This document shows positions 34,589 to 44,937 of a stretch of 64,000 nucleotides of DNA, one piece after another. A program made the translations under genes and the position numbers. Below the pieces are notes generated by a model, which ran no database searches, was not told where the DNA came from, and worked only from the letters and a program-made list of their open reading frames with translations. Every line of letters starts with the position of its first letter. Position 1 is the stretch's first letter. Source of the stretch: Chitinophaga agri (GTDB lineage: Bacteria; Bacteroidota; Bacteroidia; Chitinophagales; Chitinophagaceae); assembly GCF_010093065.1 (NCBI RefSeq), contig NZ_CP048113.1, forward strand, positions 2,604,001 to 2,668,000. Reading direction: 5' to 3'.

Positions 34589-36154
34589 TTGAAATACATT
34601 TACAGCATTATCAAAGCCGACTATCTGCAACGCACACGTAGCTACGCCTTCCTTATTGCGCTGGCTATTGGCTTTTACGCAGCATACTCTTTTGTACCTC
34701 CGCCTGCGGCCTCCTATACAACATTGAACATACCTGGTTTCAGAGGAGTATATAACTCCGCCTATGTTGGCCACGTTTCAGCCATGATGACCACCATCAT
34801 GCTGTCCCTATATGGCTTCTTTCTGGTACACGGTGGCATCAAAAAAGATATTGATACAGCAGTAGGACTAATTATTGCCACTACCCCCATCACCAATTTT
34901 GAATACCTGCTCAGTAAAATGCTCAGTAATCTGCTGGTACTGCTCACCATTACCGGCTGTGCATTTATGGTCAGCATCGTGCTGTTCTTCATACGCACCG
35001 ATGGCTCACCTTTTATACCGGGTCATTTCATTATACCATTCCTCTTATTTGTTGTTCCTGCGATGTTCCTCATTGCCGCATTGGCAATTGTGATCGAAGT
35101 GATCGTAGTACGCAGGCCCATACTCCAGTACATTGCCTTCTTCTTCCTCTTTGGTGTACTGATGAGCAATGCAAGTACACAAAAAAATGATACACTCGGT
35201 ATCATGACCGATCCCTTTGGTATACGCATACTGACCAATAGTATCAAAGCGCTGGTCAATACACAGTTTCACGAGCATATTGAAAATGTCAGCCTGGGCT
35301 TTATATCCGGTAAGAAAGCAACGGTTATAAAAATATTTGAGTGGAATGGCGTCACGGTCACCCGCCTCTTTCTGCTTAGCAGAGGCATCTGGATCATGAT
35401 CGCTATTGCACTTACTTACTGCTCATCGTTCTTATTCCATCGGTTTGACTCCAGGCCATTGATCAGTAAGCAGAAAAAGGCAACAGGAGATGAACCGGTA
35501 TCAGCACCACTGGGTATTGATATGGCCTTGCTACCGCCACTGGTAAGCGACTACGGCATACTGCCATTCATTAAAACAGAACTATTGCTGCTGATCCGTA
35601 AAGGCTCGAAGTGGTACTGGTTAGTGATCATCGGCTTGTCGGCCAGCATGCTGTTTGCACCGGTCACTATTTCACACTTATACCTGCTTCCGGTACTATG
35701 GTTCCTGCAGGTCACCCGATGGTCGGACCTCGCCACTAAAGAAGAGGCCAACGGTATTCATTATTTCACCTACGCCTCCTACAAACCGCTGCAACGCATG
35801 CTGCCGGCGCAGATACTGGCAGGTATCATACTGGCGGTTGTACTGGCGTTACCTTTAATAGTGCGGTACCTCCTTGCCCTGAACCTGCCAGCTGTGATCG
35901 ATATCATTAACGGCGCCATCTGCATTGTACTACTGGCCGTATGCCTGGGCATTGTCAGCAAAGGAAAAAAGTTATTCGAAATATTGTTCTTTCTAATGAC
36001 TTACATCCTCATCCAGCACGTACCGCTCGTTGACTACCTCGGCGCCTTGAACCATGATCACCATGCCCTGTATATAGCAATTATCGCCGCACTGAATATC
36101 TTCCTGCTGACGGTTAGCCTCTCAGTAAGAAAGTACCAGCTAAGACATTTATAG
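34589..36154 (+). CDS. ABC-2 type transporter permease, TTG start
   Basis: 521 residues with about 12 hydrophobic helices in two groups of six (first near 18-36, last near 490-512). It starts with TTG at 34589, four bases after the ATPase stop; no ATG is better placed, and the sequence MKYIYSIIKADYLQRTRSY is a natural N-terminus. Together with the ATPase it forms an ABC-2 exporter. The central loop (about 230-270) is not conserved in my reading. Confidence 0.85.
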   Translation: MKYIYSIIKADYLQRTRSYAFLIALAIGFYAAYSFVPPPAASYTTLNIPGFRGVYNSAYVGHVSAMMTTIMLSLYGFFLVHGGIKKDIDTAVGLIIATTPITNFEYLLSKMLSNLLVLLTITGCAFMVSIVLFFIRTDGSPFIPGHFIIPFLLFVVPAMFLIAALAIVIEVIVVRRPILQYIAFFFLFGVLMSNASTQKNDTLGIMTDPFGIRILTNSIKALVNTQFHEHIENVSLGFISGKKATVIKIFEWNGVTVTRLFLLSRGIWIMIAIALTYCSSFLFHRFDSRPLISKQKKATGDEPVSAPLGIDMALLPPLVSDYGILPFIKTELLLLIRKGSKWYWLVIIGLSASMLFAPVTISHLYLLPVLWFLQVTRWSDLATKEEANGIHYFTYASYKPLQRMLPAQILAGIILAVVLALPLIVRYLLALNLPAVIDIINGAICIVLLAVCLGIVSKGKKLFEILFFLMTYILIQHVPLVDYLGALNHDHHALYIAIIAALNIFLLTVSLSVRKYQLRHL

Positions 36155-36297
36155 AAAATACGTCCCTTACAGCACGCCGGAAAGTATATCTTTCCGGCGT
36201 TGCCATTTCCACAGGAGGCCGCTGTTACGCCAGGCGTCTCCGCAACAATCACCTCCGGCATTTGGCGGAGAACAACTTTCATTTTACTTTAGCAGGT

Positions 36298-36909
36298 ATG
36301 AGTTATTATATCCGTATCCTGGGTACTGAGAATCCAGATATTCATTTAGATGACATTTTAGAAGCGCTGAACGATGAAGGCGTTTCGGGCAAGATAGGTG
36401 CGTTTAAAAATGAACTGCCGGAAAAATGGACCCGCTTTGAACTAAGGAACGAAAAAGATAAAGTATTGGCCGTGGTAGAACGGGATGCCGTTAAGGCGGA
36501 TGGCATGGGCAAAGAAGAACTGGATGAGTTCAGGGAAACGATCATGGATTTTCAACCGGCAACAGCTGCCAAATGGTTAAACAACTTCTTTGACCGCGTG
36601 ACTGTTATCTACGCATTCAGACTTTTGCCACTGGCACTGGAAGAAGAGAATTATCCCATTGTCACTGCTGCTCAATCCTTCATCTGGGAAAAAGTGAAAG
36701 GGATTTTACAGGCGGATGATGAAGGTTTTACCAATGAAGAGGGCTATCATATTCTATGGCAGTTCGGTGATGACGAAGAAGGCCCATGGAGCTGTGCGGT
36801 ATTAAATGCTGACGGCAAATGGGAGAATTTCAGCATGGAACTGGGGGATAAGGAACAACAGAAAGCCTTTAAACAGGGTCAGGTACCTGCGGGTGCCCAA
36901 CGGCTGTAA
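36298..36909 (+). CDS. Hypothetical protein, acidic, unknown function
   Basis: 203 residues from ATG 36298 (MSYYIRILGTENPDIHL). Strongly acidic, no signal peptide. N-terminal alpha/beta half and C-terminal part with DEEGPWSCAVLNADGKW. No family recognised. The frame extends to a TTG at 36262, but the ATG fits better. Confidence 0.7.
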   Translation: MSYYIRILGTENPDIHLDDILEALNDEGVSGKIGAFKNELPEKWTRFELRNEKDKVLAVVERDAVKADGMGKEELDEFRETIMDFQPATAAKWLNNFFDRVTVIYAFRLLPLALEEENYPIVTAAQSFIWEKVKGILQADDEGFTNEEGYHILWQFGDDEEGPWSCAVLNADGKWENFSMELGDKEQQKAFKQGQVPAGAQRL

Positions 36910-36917
36910 CATAAAAG

Positions 36918-36945
36918 TCCGCTCTTTCTTACCGGAAAGAGCGGA
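36918..36945 (+). terminator. Hairpin after acidic protein gene
   Basis: Perfect 11-bp stem TCCGCTCTTTC / GAAAGAGCGGA with a 6-base loop, nine bases after the stop. No strong T run follows. Confidence 0.55.
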
Positions 36946-37092
36946 TCCATCACCCTAAAACGCCTCCACGCTCAGGTCATTCCCCCTTAAACTGAACAAA
37001 GTGCAGACCTGTGAACTTTCAGATACAGGGAGCCGTTAATATTATCATTGTTATTCCGCAACCTTATTCAAAATAATTTCGGGAACCAATTA

Positions 37093-37112
37093 GTTGCAAG
37101 TATGTTTGCAAC
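37093..37112. promoter_or_regulatory. Inverted repeat over a TATGTTTG promoter word
   Basis: GTTGCAA and TTGCAAC flank a TAnnTTTG -7 word (TATGTTTG, 37101-37108), 32 bases before the DoxX-like start. A repressor bound to the inverted repeat would block this promoter. Confidence 0.5.
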
Positions 37113-37139
37113 CGCACGGTATCAATAAATACACTGGTT

Positions 37140-37520
37140 ATGAAAACTAAGATCCTTTTCGTTTTATGTCTGCTAACAGGCCTCATGTTCATCAATGCAG
37201 GTCTTGATAAGTTCTTCCACTATATGCCAATGCCGAAGGACATGCCTGAGAAGATGGTAAAGGCAGGGGCCGCATTCATGGAAATAGGCTGGCTAATGCC
37301 GTTAGTCGGCGCTGTTGAATTACTGGGAGGGTTACTGCTGATTTTCAGAAAGACCAGGGCACTGGGAGCGATCATACTCCTGCCAGTCCTGGTGGGTATA
37401 TTGTTAACCAATATTACCATGGCACCCTCAGGACTCCCGATCGTATTAACGATAACGGTGATCATTGGTTGGGTGATCATCGAAAACAGGGAAAAGTACC
37501 TGCCCATGATCAGAGGATGA
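37140..37520 (+). CDS. DoxX-like small membrane protein
   Basis: 126 residues with four hydrophobic helices (5-22, 48-68, 75-92, 100-117), the size and spacing of the DoxX family (LLTGLMFINAGLDKFFHY at the start). DoxX proteins are associated with redox or sulfur stress. The promoter overlaps a 7-bp inverted repeat, suggesting control by a repressor. The downstream gene is convergent. Confidence 0.82.
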   Translation: MKTKILFVLCLLTGLMFINAGLDKFFHYMPMPKDMPEKMVKAGAAFMEIGWLMPLVGAVELLGGLLLIFRKTRALGAIILLPVLVGILLTNITMAPSGLPIVLTITVIIGWVIIENREKYLPMIRG

Positions 37521-37527
37521 TCCTACA

Positions 37528-39141
37528 TTACCCAAAGTAACTGCCATCCGTAAACTCAATCTCCATAATGCGCTGCTCAAAATCATTCGCAGGCACCAGC
37601 GCCCGGGACTTCACCCGGGTCTTATAGGTATACACCGTGCTGACGCTGTAATCCAGTATCTTGGCGATCGCTTCCTGCTCGTTTATGCCCAGACGTATCA
37701 GCGCGAATATCCGGAGTGTGGCATTCAACGTCTCTCCTGATTTAGGCCAGATCTGATCCTCCTTTTTCAGCAACGCATTAAAAGAGGCAATGAAATTAGG
37801 GAACATGGTTAGGAACACACTATCGAGCATGCTATATAACTGTCCTTTTTGTTCATCGATCTGAATGGTATTTAAAAACTGGCTGGCATCCTTATACTTA
37901 CCAAGTTTAATGCTATGCAGTGTTTGATGTTTGATCTTATCCAGGGTCTCTATATATGAGGAGCAGGTTTTAAGCACCAATCCTATCAGTTCCTCTTTGA
38001 TCCTGGAAGATTCCCATAGTTTCTCATTGAGATGTTCCAGCTGCTTGTTTTTCTCTTTGATCAGCTGCTCGTCTGCCTTGATCCGTAAGAACTGCCGCCG
38101 GTAAATGACCAGCAGGAAGAACAATACGACGGCCACGATCAGGAAGAGCAACAGCCCTATCAGCAATTTGTCCCTTTCGTGCTGCTTGTCATTGATCAGT
38201 TTACCTGCGACCAATGGCAGGATCGTCTCAATCTGCACGGTCCTGTTGCGCGCACCATAAAACCGGGCACTGCGTACTGCTTCCTGCATGAATACATAGG
38301 CGTCTTCCGTCCTGTGCTGCTCAAACAGCTCCCGGCCCAGTAAGAAGGTGGCCTGGGTCTCTTTAGTAGACGAACGGATATCATGGATGGCGGCCAGCGC
38401 GAGAAAAAGCACCCGGTCCTGGCCGGTATAGGCATAACTTACCCGGGTTGCTACCATCGCAATCCCATGCTGAGATAATGGCTGTTTGATAATGGCATCG
38501 TAAAAATAGTCCGGCGTCAGCTCCGGATGCGCGGCCCTTTCTGGCAGGAAGGCAAGATCTATCGTCTGCTCAAAAGCGTTAGAGGGTGTCACCTGCTCAG
38601 CATCCCGGAAGTCCCGTTCTGATTGCCTGCGGTAGTCAGGCGCCAGATGCGCATCATTCTCATATTCTGCTATACCGGCATTCAGCCGCGCCCGCAGGAT
38701 AAGATAATCCGTCCGCAGACTATCTGACAGCTCATTAATATTGATGGCGCCGGTAATTTCGAAGGCTTCTTTATAAAAACCCGAATTTGACAGTATCCCT
38801 ATAAGTAGCAGCTTACTACGGATCAGCTCACCCTCCTTGTGAAACTGCCCGGCAATCGCGATCATCTTCTTCACATACACAAAAGCAGAATCGAACCGGA
38901 AATACCGATACTCCTCAAAGATCTTTGAACAAAGTTCATACTGCCTGGCCCCATCTGTATTTTCTGTATGAAATAACCGGATCCGTAAACGATTGATCCG
39001 CTCCTCTTTCGCGTGATCGTAGGCTTGCTCCCTGGTGAGTTCGGATTTCAAAACGGCTAACAGACTATCAGATCTCTTGTTTTGTGATCGTACATGCAAA
39101 CTCCCTAATAAAAAAAATATGACAAGTAATATCTTATTCAT
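37528..39141 (-). CDS. DUF6377-type membrane HTH regulator beside SusC/D
   Basis: 537 residues from ATG 39141 (MNKILLVIFFLLGSLHVRSQ, a signal peptide). A large helical periplasmic part (about 20-320, TPR-like repeats), one membrane helix (about 328-350, LLIGLLLFLIVAVVLFFLLV), a coiled coil and a C-terminal DNA-binding helix-turn-helix (RLGINEQEAIAKILDYSVST then VYTYKTRVKSRA). This layout is that of DUF6377 proteins, which are commonly divergent from or beside SusC/SusD loci and probably sense the nutrient. The longer frame to 39228 is not used. Confidence 0.8.
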   Translation of the reverse strand: MNKILLVIFFLLGSLHVRSQNKRSDSLLAVLKSELTREQAYDHAKEERINRLRIRLFHTENTDGARQYELCSKIFEEYRYFRFDSAFVYVKKMIAIAGQFHKEGELIRSKLLLIGILSNSGFYKEAFEITGAININELSDSLRTDYLILRARLNAGIAEYENDAHLAPDYRRQSERDFRDAEQVTPSNAFEQTIDLAFLPERAAHPELTPDYFYDAIIKQPLSQHGIAMVATRVSYAYTGQDRVLFLALAAIHDIRSSTKETQATFLLGRELFEQHRTEDAYVFMQEAVRSARFYGARNRTVQIETILPLVAGKLINDKQHERDKLLIGLLLFLIVAVVLFFLLVIYRRQFLRIKADEQLIKEKNKQLEHLNEKLWESSRIKEELIGLVLKTCSSYIETLDKIKHQTLHSIKLGKYKDASQFLNTIQIDEQKGQLYSMLDSVFLTMFPNFIASFNALLKKEDQIWPKSGETLNATLRIFALIRLGINEQEAIAKILDYSVSTVYTYKTRVKSRALVPANDFEQRIMEIEFTDGSYFG

Positions 39142-39539
39142 AACGATATGAGACCTCATTGAAGTAATATAACACCCCCTTACTGATGACAATTTTCTGG
39201 TCATTGTTCCTGTCCGAAAAATAATCAACCCGCCATTAAAAACGTAGTATCGCCTATTAAAAAGACTACTTTCTTGCTGTTCACCTGATAAAAACTTTTC
39301 ATATACCTCTAGATTTTTCCATACAAACAGCGCACTAATATATTGATTATCAAATCAAACATCTCTTAAAAGGTTAGATTTTTCCGTTTACTGTCCCGCC
39401 TCCGGATGACGCGCCTGTTTCGTGCACTAATTTGCTCCGCCAACTCAAATGCCATGACTGGCATGGGGCATCACCAATCATCAGCTGCAGCGATGAACGA
39501 TGACACTTCTGCGTTTATGAACTATTTAAGCGGTCCATT
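39142..39539. other. Divergent promoter region of the SusC locus
   Basis: About 400 gene-free bases between the regulator and susC. It should carry both promoters and the regulator's binding site. No exact TAnnTTTG word at standard distance from susC is seen; ACTAATTTGC at about 39425 is close. Confidence 0.5.
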
Positions 39540-42530
39540 ATGCTACTAAAAATTCTACGGTTATTATGTTGTTTTACCCTGACTTTTGCCCTCACCTCTC
39601 AGGCATTCGGACAAAACAGGGTCCTTGAAGGAAAGGTAATTGATTCCGCTGCTTCAAATCCGGTACCCGGGGTCACTGTGAGAATTGTGGGAACACGTTC
39701 CGGTACGACCACCGATGCCAATGGTTCTTTCAGGTTGACGGTAACAGCCGCCGACCGCCAACTGGTCTTTTCATCCATTGACTACGACCCAAAGACTATT
39801 TCCATCACTGATCAGAATAACCTGGTGATTAAACTGGCTCAATCCAGCCGATCACTGAAAGGGGTAGAGGTAGTCAGTGTAGGTTACGGCACCATGGACA
39901 AAAGAGAGGTTTCCAGCGCTATCACCCACGTTAGGGCGGAAGACCTGAAATCTGTCGCGGCTAACAACCCGCTGATGTCCCTCCAGGGAAAGGTGTCCGG
40001 ATTAACCATTTCCAATACTGCCACTGCCGATCCTAACTCCTCCCCCAGCATCCAGCTGAGAGGTGTATCATCACGCAGCGCCGGCCTCGGTCCGCTGTAC
40101 GTTATCAATGGCGTTCCGGGTGGTAACATTGATAATATCAACCAGAATGATATTGAATCGATCGATGTCCTGAAAGGTGGTGCCGCGTCTGCTATCTACG
40201 GTACCCGTGGTAGTAACGGGGTGATCATCATCACGACGAAAAAGGGCACCGGCAGTTCCCAACTGATATACAACGGGTACGTGAGTGCTGACTATCTCAC
40301 GATGGCGCCAGACCTTTTAACACCGGAAGAGTTCCGTACTAACAGGGTCAAGGCGGCTTCTCCCAGAGGAATAGACTATGGTGGTAATACGGACTGGATG
40401 AAAGCGGTGACACGCTCTCCTTCCTACGCACAGAAACACACGTTACAGATCTCCGGCGGTAACGCGAATGACAATTACTTTGCTTCTGCGGATTATCGCA
40501 ATGCAGATGGTATCGACCTGCGGGCTTCTAAAAAAGAATATGGCGCCCGTCTGAATGTCAACCATACCTCAAAGGAAAACGTCTATTCAGTGACCCTGAA
40601 TGTGGCGCCCAGGTACATGAAGACGAGCAATGCCGACCAGGGCAACTTCAATAACGCGATCACCATCAACCCAACTATACCGATCTACGACAGCTCCGGC
40701 TATCGCTATATCAACACCGGCTTCTTCGCCAATAACCCGGTGGAAAATGCACGGCTCATCAAAAGTGAGGCGGAGATCAAACAACTGGACATCAGCGGTT
40801 CCTTTAAGGTAAATATCCTTAAAAACCTCAGTTCCATGCTGACTATCTCCAATATCCGGTCGTCCTACAAGAACCTGAACTTCAGACCATCGACGCTGAC
40901 TACGATCGTTCATTCCAACCAGACGACCAAAACCAACTACGCGTCTCAGGAACAACAGGATAACAATCAGCAGAATATCGAATGGACGATCAACTATGCA
41001 CTCAATCTGAAAAGAAGCCATTTTAAAGTACTGGGGGGTTACTCCTACAGCTACTTTGATTACCAGGCTTTCAGTGCCAATAACTACGATTTCCCGTTTG
41101 ACACATTCCTGTGGTACAACCTCGGTTCCGGTACCTGGAACGGTGGTGACAAGGGTAACGGACAAAACGCCGTATCCTCCACCCGGAATGACTCACGCCT
41201 GGCAGCGTTCTTTGGCAGGATCAACTATGACTTCGATAATAAGTATATCCTGACACTGAGTCTCAGACAGGAAGGCTCTTCCAAGTTCGGCGCCAGTAAC
41301 AAATGGGGTAGTTTCCCGGCCGTATCAGCCGCATGGCGCATCTCAGATGAAGACTTTCTGAAAAATAAGATCAGCTGGCTGAACGACCTGAAGCTGAGAG
41401 CCGACTATGGCGTAACGGGCAACCAGGATTTTGATAACTATAAGTCTTTACTGCTGTACGGCGGCTATGGCTACTTCCCATTCAATGGTACTACCTACCA
41501 GGTATACGGTCCGTCACAGAACGTGAATCCGAACCTGGGTTGGGAAAAAGCCATTAACTTCAACGTTGGTCTGGACTTTGAGCTGTTCAGTAACCGTTTA
41601 TCCGGTTCCGTGAACTATTACGTGCGCACAAACAAAGACCTGTTGGGTAACTATAACGTACCGCTTCCGCCTAACCCACAGTCACAGACGTTCACAAACG
41701 TGGGTACCATGAAGAACTCAGGCCTGGAGGTACAGTTAAGTGGTGTAGCGATCCAGCGGGAAGCGTTCAGTTATAACATATCATTTACCGGCGCCTACAA
41801 CAATAACAAATTCGTCTCTTTCTCCAATAAACTCTACCAGGGTGCACCATTCCAGGATGTAGCCGGATTACCTTCCCCAGGATCTCCCGGCAATATCCAG
41901 CGTTTGCAGGAAGGTCACCGTATCGGTGATTTTTATATGCTGAGATCAGCAGGGGTAGATGAAAACGGTGCGCTGCTGGTATACAGGAAAGACGGTACCA
42001 TCGCGCCAGCTAATCAGGCCAACGCGGACGACAAACAGTTTGTTGGAAACGGTCTGCCGAAATTCACGGCCTCCCTCGGTAATGTGTTCCGCTATAAGAA
42101 CTGGGACCTGAACCTGTTCTTCAGAGGCAATTTCGGTTACAAACTGTTCAACATGCAGGCGTTCTACATCGGCACACCAGCTACGCAGTCTGACGCCAAC
42201 ACCTTACGATCAGCCTATGATCCGAAAAGTAAGTATGCAAAGCTGACCAATTCAGCGACGACCTCCCTGGCATCAGACTATTTCCTGGAATCAGGTTCTT
42301 TCGTCAAACTGGATAACGTCACGCTGGGTTACAGTCATGACCTCAACTCCAAATATATGCGGGCGTTCAGGGTATATGCCTCGGCGAGCAACCTGCATAC
42401 CTTCACCGGTTTTACCGGTGGTGATCCGGACCTGTACCGTGTGAATGGTATCACGCCAGGCGTAAACGAGAATCTGAACTTCTATCCGGCTACCATCCAG
42501 GTACTGGCGGGTGTGCAGGTAACCTTCTAA
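39540..42530 (+). CDS. SusC/RagA-family TonB-dependent outer-membrane transporter
   Basis: 996 residues. Signal peptide ending SQAFGQ, a carboxypeptidase-like beta-sandwich (NRVLEGKVIDSAASNPVPGV), the plug with the SusC signature (VSSAITHVRAEDL, LQGKVSGLTI, LRGVSSR, YVINGVPG, SIDVLKGGAASAIYG) and the beta barrel. No STN domain, so no anti-sigma pathway is implied. It imports a nutrient bound by SusD. Upstream is a DUF6377-type regulator. The substrate cannot be told because no glycoside hydrolase is adjacent. Confidence 0.96.
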   Translation: MLLKILRLLCCFTLTFALTSQAFGQNRVLEGKVIDSAASNPVPGVTVRIVGTRSGTTTDANGSFRLTVTAADRQLVFSSIDYDPKTISITDQNNLVIKLAQSSRSLKGVEVVSVGYGTMDKREVSSAITHVRAEDLKSVAANNPLMSLQGKVSGLTISNTATADPNSSPSIQLRGVSSRSAGLGPLYVINGVPGGNIDNINQNDIESIDVLKGGAASAIYGTRGSNGVIIITTKKGTGSSQLIYNGYVSADYLTMAPDLLTPEEFRTNRVKAASPRGIDYGGNTDWMKAVTRSPSYAQKHTLQISGGNANDNYFASADYRNADGIDLRASKKEYGARLNVNHTSKENVYSVTLNVAPRYMKTSNADQGNFNNAITINPTIPIYDSSGYRYINTGFFANNPVENARLIKSEAEIKQLDISGSFKVNILKNLSSMLTISNIRSSYKNLNFRPSTLTTIVHSNQTTKTNYASQEQQDNNQQNIEWTINYALNLKRSHFKVLGGYSYSYFDYQAFSANNYDFPFDTFLWYNLGSGTWNGGDKGNGQNAVSSTRNDSRLAAFFGRINYDFDNKYILTLSLRQEGSSKFGASNKWGSFPAVSAAWRISDEDFLKNKISWLNDLKLRADYGVTGNQDFDNYKSLLLYGGYGYFPFNGTTYQVYGPSQNVNPNLGWEKAINFNVGLDFELFSNRLSGSVNYYVRTNKDLLGNYNVPLPPNPQSQTFTNVGTMKNSGLEVQLSGVAIQREAFSYNISFTGAYNNNKFVSFSNKLYQGAPFQDVAGLPSPGSPGNIQRLQEGHRIGDFYMLRSAGVDENGALLVYRKDGTIAPANQANADDKQFVGNGLPKFTASLGNVFRYKNWDLNLFFRGNFGYKLFNMQAFYIGTPATQSDANTLRSAYDPKSKYAKLTNSATTSLASDYFLESGSFVKLDNVTLGYSHDLNSKYMRAFRVYASASNLHTFTGFTGGDPDLYRVNGITPGVNENLNFYPATIQVLAGVQVTF

Positions 42531-42548
42531 CCTACTAATCGAACTGAG

Positions 42549-44285
42549 ATGAAATTCAATTATAAAAGATATATCACAAACGCCGCACTGGTGACCGGCT
42601 TACTGCTGGGCGGCTGTACAAAACTGGACGAAACGGTGTATGACAGAGTGGACCAGGGCCAGTTCCTCACCAGAAGGGATGACGTGATCAGGGACTTTCT
42701 ACGTCCGTTTGAACATGCCTACTGGAGTATCCAGGGGAATGACCTGTATGCGGTTGGAGAAAACTCAACAGATGAGATAGGCACTTACAACCGGCAGGGT
42801 GACTGGCAGGACGGAGGTTATTATGCGCGTATGCACTACCATACCTGGACCACACAGGATGGCTTTACCAACGGCGCCTGGACAGCCTTCTACCAGGGCA
42901 TCGTACTGGCGACCAACTCCCTGCAGGACATGGAAGCCATCACAGATCCGGGTAGGCTGAACATCACGCCGGCGGAACTGGCAGATTTCAAGGCAGAACT
43001 CAGGACACTGAGAGCGTGGTTCTATCTGAGAGCATTTGACTTTTACCGGAACATTGAGATCGTGAAGGATGTGAAGAACACCACGACAGGTCACACGCAA
43101 TCGACTCCCGAAGAAACATTCGATTACATCGAATCGGAGCTGAAAGCTGCATTACCCGACCTGCCGCAGCGGGCGACGCTGGGTGAGAAAGGTATCGGCC
43201 GGTGGACACAGGCCGGTGCTGCCGCTATACTGGCACGCCTGTACCTGAATGCTGAAGTCTATGTTAAAAAAGAACGTTTCAGTGATTGTGCGGCGATATG
43301 CCAGGACATCATCGATGGGAAATATGGTAGCTATCAGCTCGATACCCGCTGGGATGCCCCATTTGACTATACTAATACAACGCTGAATTCAGAGTTGATA
43401 TACGGCTTCCCTTCCAGTTTGTCGCGCACACACTGGCAGTATGACGGAGGCATGTACTTCTGGGCAATGACCTATGACGCCGCCCCGCTGTACTGCGGCT
43501 TTACTGACTTCGGACAGTCTAACCCACGCTTCGCACTCCAGCCGGGCAGAAACGTAGATAGTGTTGAATACACCCATCAACTGGGTAAACCATTTGTGAA
43601 GTTCCAGCGCTATCCTGATGACTACCGGCTGAAACTATATAAGAACCTGGGTGGCAGTAAACGCGAAGGTATGTTCCTGTACGGATACCTGCCGTTCCAA
43701 CGCACAGTGAATGGTAACCCGGTTACGGATACCGTTCGTGGTAATAAAGGGTCTTATCCTTTGTTTATCCGTGATCAGGTGGGCTGGTTCCTGGATGCAA
43801 AGCCTGGTCAGCCGGTAACTGATAAGGAATCCAACATGAATCATGCTGACCATAACTCCGGTGTGTTCTTCCTGAAATATCCGCTGTACCCAACGCCTGA
43901 TCCAAACAGGCTGACATCTGCCTATGCAGAGATCCGTTTATCCGAGATCTACTATACACTGGCAGAATGTAAATACAGAGCGGGTGATAAAGCAGGCGCC
44001 GCCACGTTACTGAATGCCGTGCGTACACGTAACTACCCTGCTGGCTCACCAAGCCTGTATAAAGCAGATGGCAGTCAGCTGAATGACCAGGAGATGCTGG
44101 ATGAATGGGGCCGTGAGTTCCTGGGTGAGAACCGTCGCCGTACAGACCTGATCAGATGGGGGGTGTTCAACACGGGTACCTGGTGGGACAAAAAGCCCGA
44201 TGCAGATGACCATACAGCGATCTTCCCCATTGGCCGCGATATTATGGGTGCGAATCCGCAGTTCAAACAGAACCCCGGATATTAA
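42549..44285 (+). CDS. SusD/RagB-family nutrient-binding lipoprotein
   Basis: 578 residues. Lipoprotein signal with Cys in LLLGGCTKLDE, then TPR-like helical SusD fold (ELRTLRAWFYLRAFDFYRNI) and the C-terminal motif YTLAECKYRAGDKAGAATLL and WGREFLGENRRRTDLIRWG. It lies 18 bases after susC and forms the lid of the transporter. A strong terminator ends the operon. Confidence 0.95.
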   Translation: MKFNYKRYITNAALVTGLLLGGCTKLDETVYDRVDQGQFLTRRDDVIRDFLRPFEHAYWSIQGNDLYAVGENSTDEIGTYNRQGDWQDGGYYARMHYHTWTTQDGFTNGAWTAFYQGIVLATNSLQDMEAITDPGRLNITPAELADFKAELRTLRAWFYLRAFDFYRNIEIVKDVKNTTTGHTQSTPEETFDYIESELKAALPDLPQRATLGEKGIGRWTQAGAAAILARLYLNAEVYVKKERFSDCAAICQDIIDGKYGSYQLDTRWDAPFDYTNTTLNSELIYGFPSSLSRTHWQYDGGMYFWAMTYDAAPLYCGFTDFGQSNPRFALQPGRNVDSVEYTHQLGKPFVKFQRYPDDYRLKLYKNLGGSKREGMFLYGYLPFQRTVNGNPVTDTVRGNKGSYPLFIRDQVGWFLDAKPGQPVTDKESNMNHADHNSGVFFLKYPLYPTPDPNRLTSAYAEIRLSEIYYTLAECKYRAGDKAGAATLLNAVRTRNYPAGSPSLYKADGSQLNDQEMLDEWGREFLGENRRRTDLIRWGVFNTGTWWDKKPDADDHTAIFPIGRDIMGANPQFKQNPGY

Positions 44286-44593
44286 AAAGACGGTGGTCCC
44301 TGACCTGGAGGCGGGGACTGCCCTATATAATAAGAAGAGCCGGAGCGTTTACTCCGGCTTTTCTTATTAATAGACACCACCCGGAAGGGTATGACCTGTA
44401 CTTTCAGGCATATCGTAAATGTAAAAAGCAGAACATCAGATGCAAAGTTGAAAATGACTTCTTAAATTGACACCCCTACCCTCATTAAGACAATCGTACA
44501 AAAAAAATAAGCCGCTGAATTTATTTGTTACAAAATTATAAATGGTTGTCTTCGCCATCCCCCAATTTTGCGTCTTAATCACAAACCACCATT
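44286..44593. other. Intergenic region after SusD gene
   Basis: 308 bases. Carries the susCD terminator (44329-44368) and the promoter of the small membrane protein; CCAATTTTGCG near 44563 is a weak -7 word. No gene. Confidence 0.5.
44329..44368. terminator. Strong bidirectional terminator after susCD
   Basis: A perfect 17-bp stem (AATAAGAAGAGCCGGAG with its complement), 6-base loop; A/T-rich feet allow function in both directions. Confidence 0.85.
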
Positions 44594-44917
44594 ATGTTAA
44601 ACTCACAGATCAGTTCCGCACGGGACATCGAGGCATTGCGTCAGGCCAGAGAAGCATTTAATCAGAACGAATCCTACGTTCAGCGATGGTTCATGTTTAA
44701 AATGGCTACAGGCTACGCTGCCATCAGTATTTTATCCTCCATTGTCATCATTTCGGGAGGGATCTTATTTAATCACAGTGATTTTCCTGCCCTAACAGTT
44801 ACACTGGCAGGAGCAGCACTCTTTACGGACGCATTGGGAATCGTATACACCGTATGGAAAGTGATACTGAATCCACGGTCAGTTCCGCGACTGGAGCCTG
44901 TTATAAAAATTCCTTAA
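44594..44917 (+). CDS. Small two-helix membrane protein, unknown function
   Basis: 107 residues. An N-terminal amphipathic helix (RDIEALRQAREAFNQNE) is followed by two membrane helices (about 40-58 and 66-88) and a basic tail. It resembles the small membrane domain found with TRADD-N-like proteins, but that match is tentative. The AraC-type gene follows in another frame. Confidence 0.6.
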   Translation: MLNSQISSARDIEALRQAREAFNQNESYVQRWFMFKMATGYAAISILSSIVIISGGILFNHSDFPALTVTLAGAALFTDALGIVYTVWKVILNPRSVPRLEPVIKIP

Positions 44918-44937
44918 TCACCCATGTTACCAAACCA

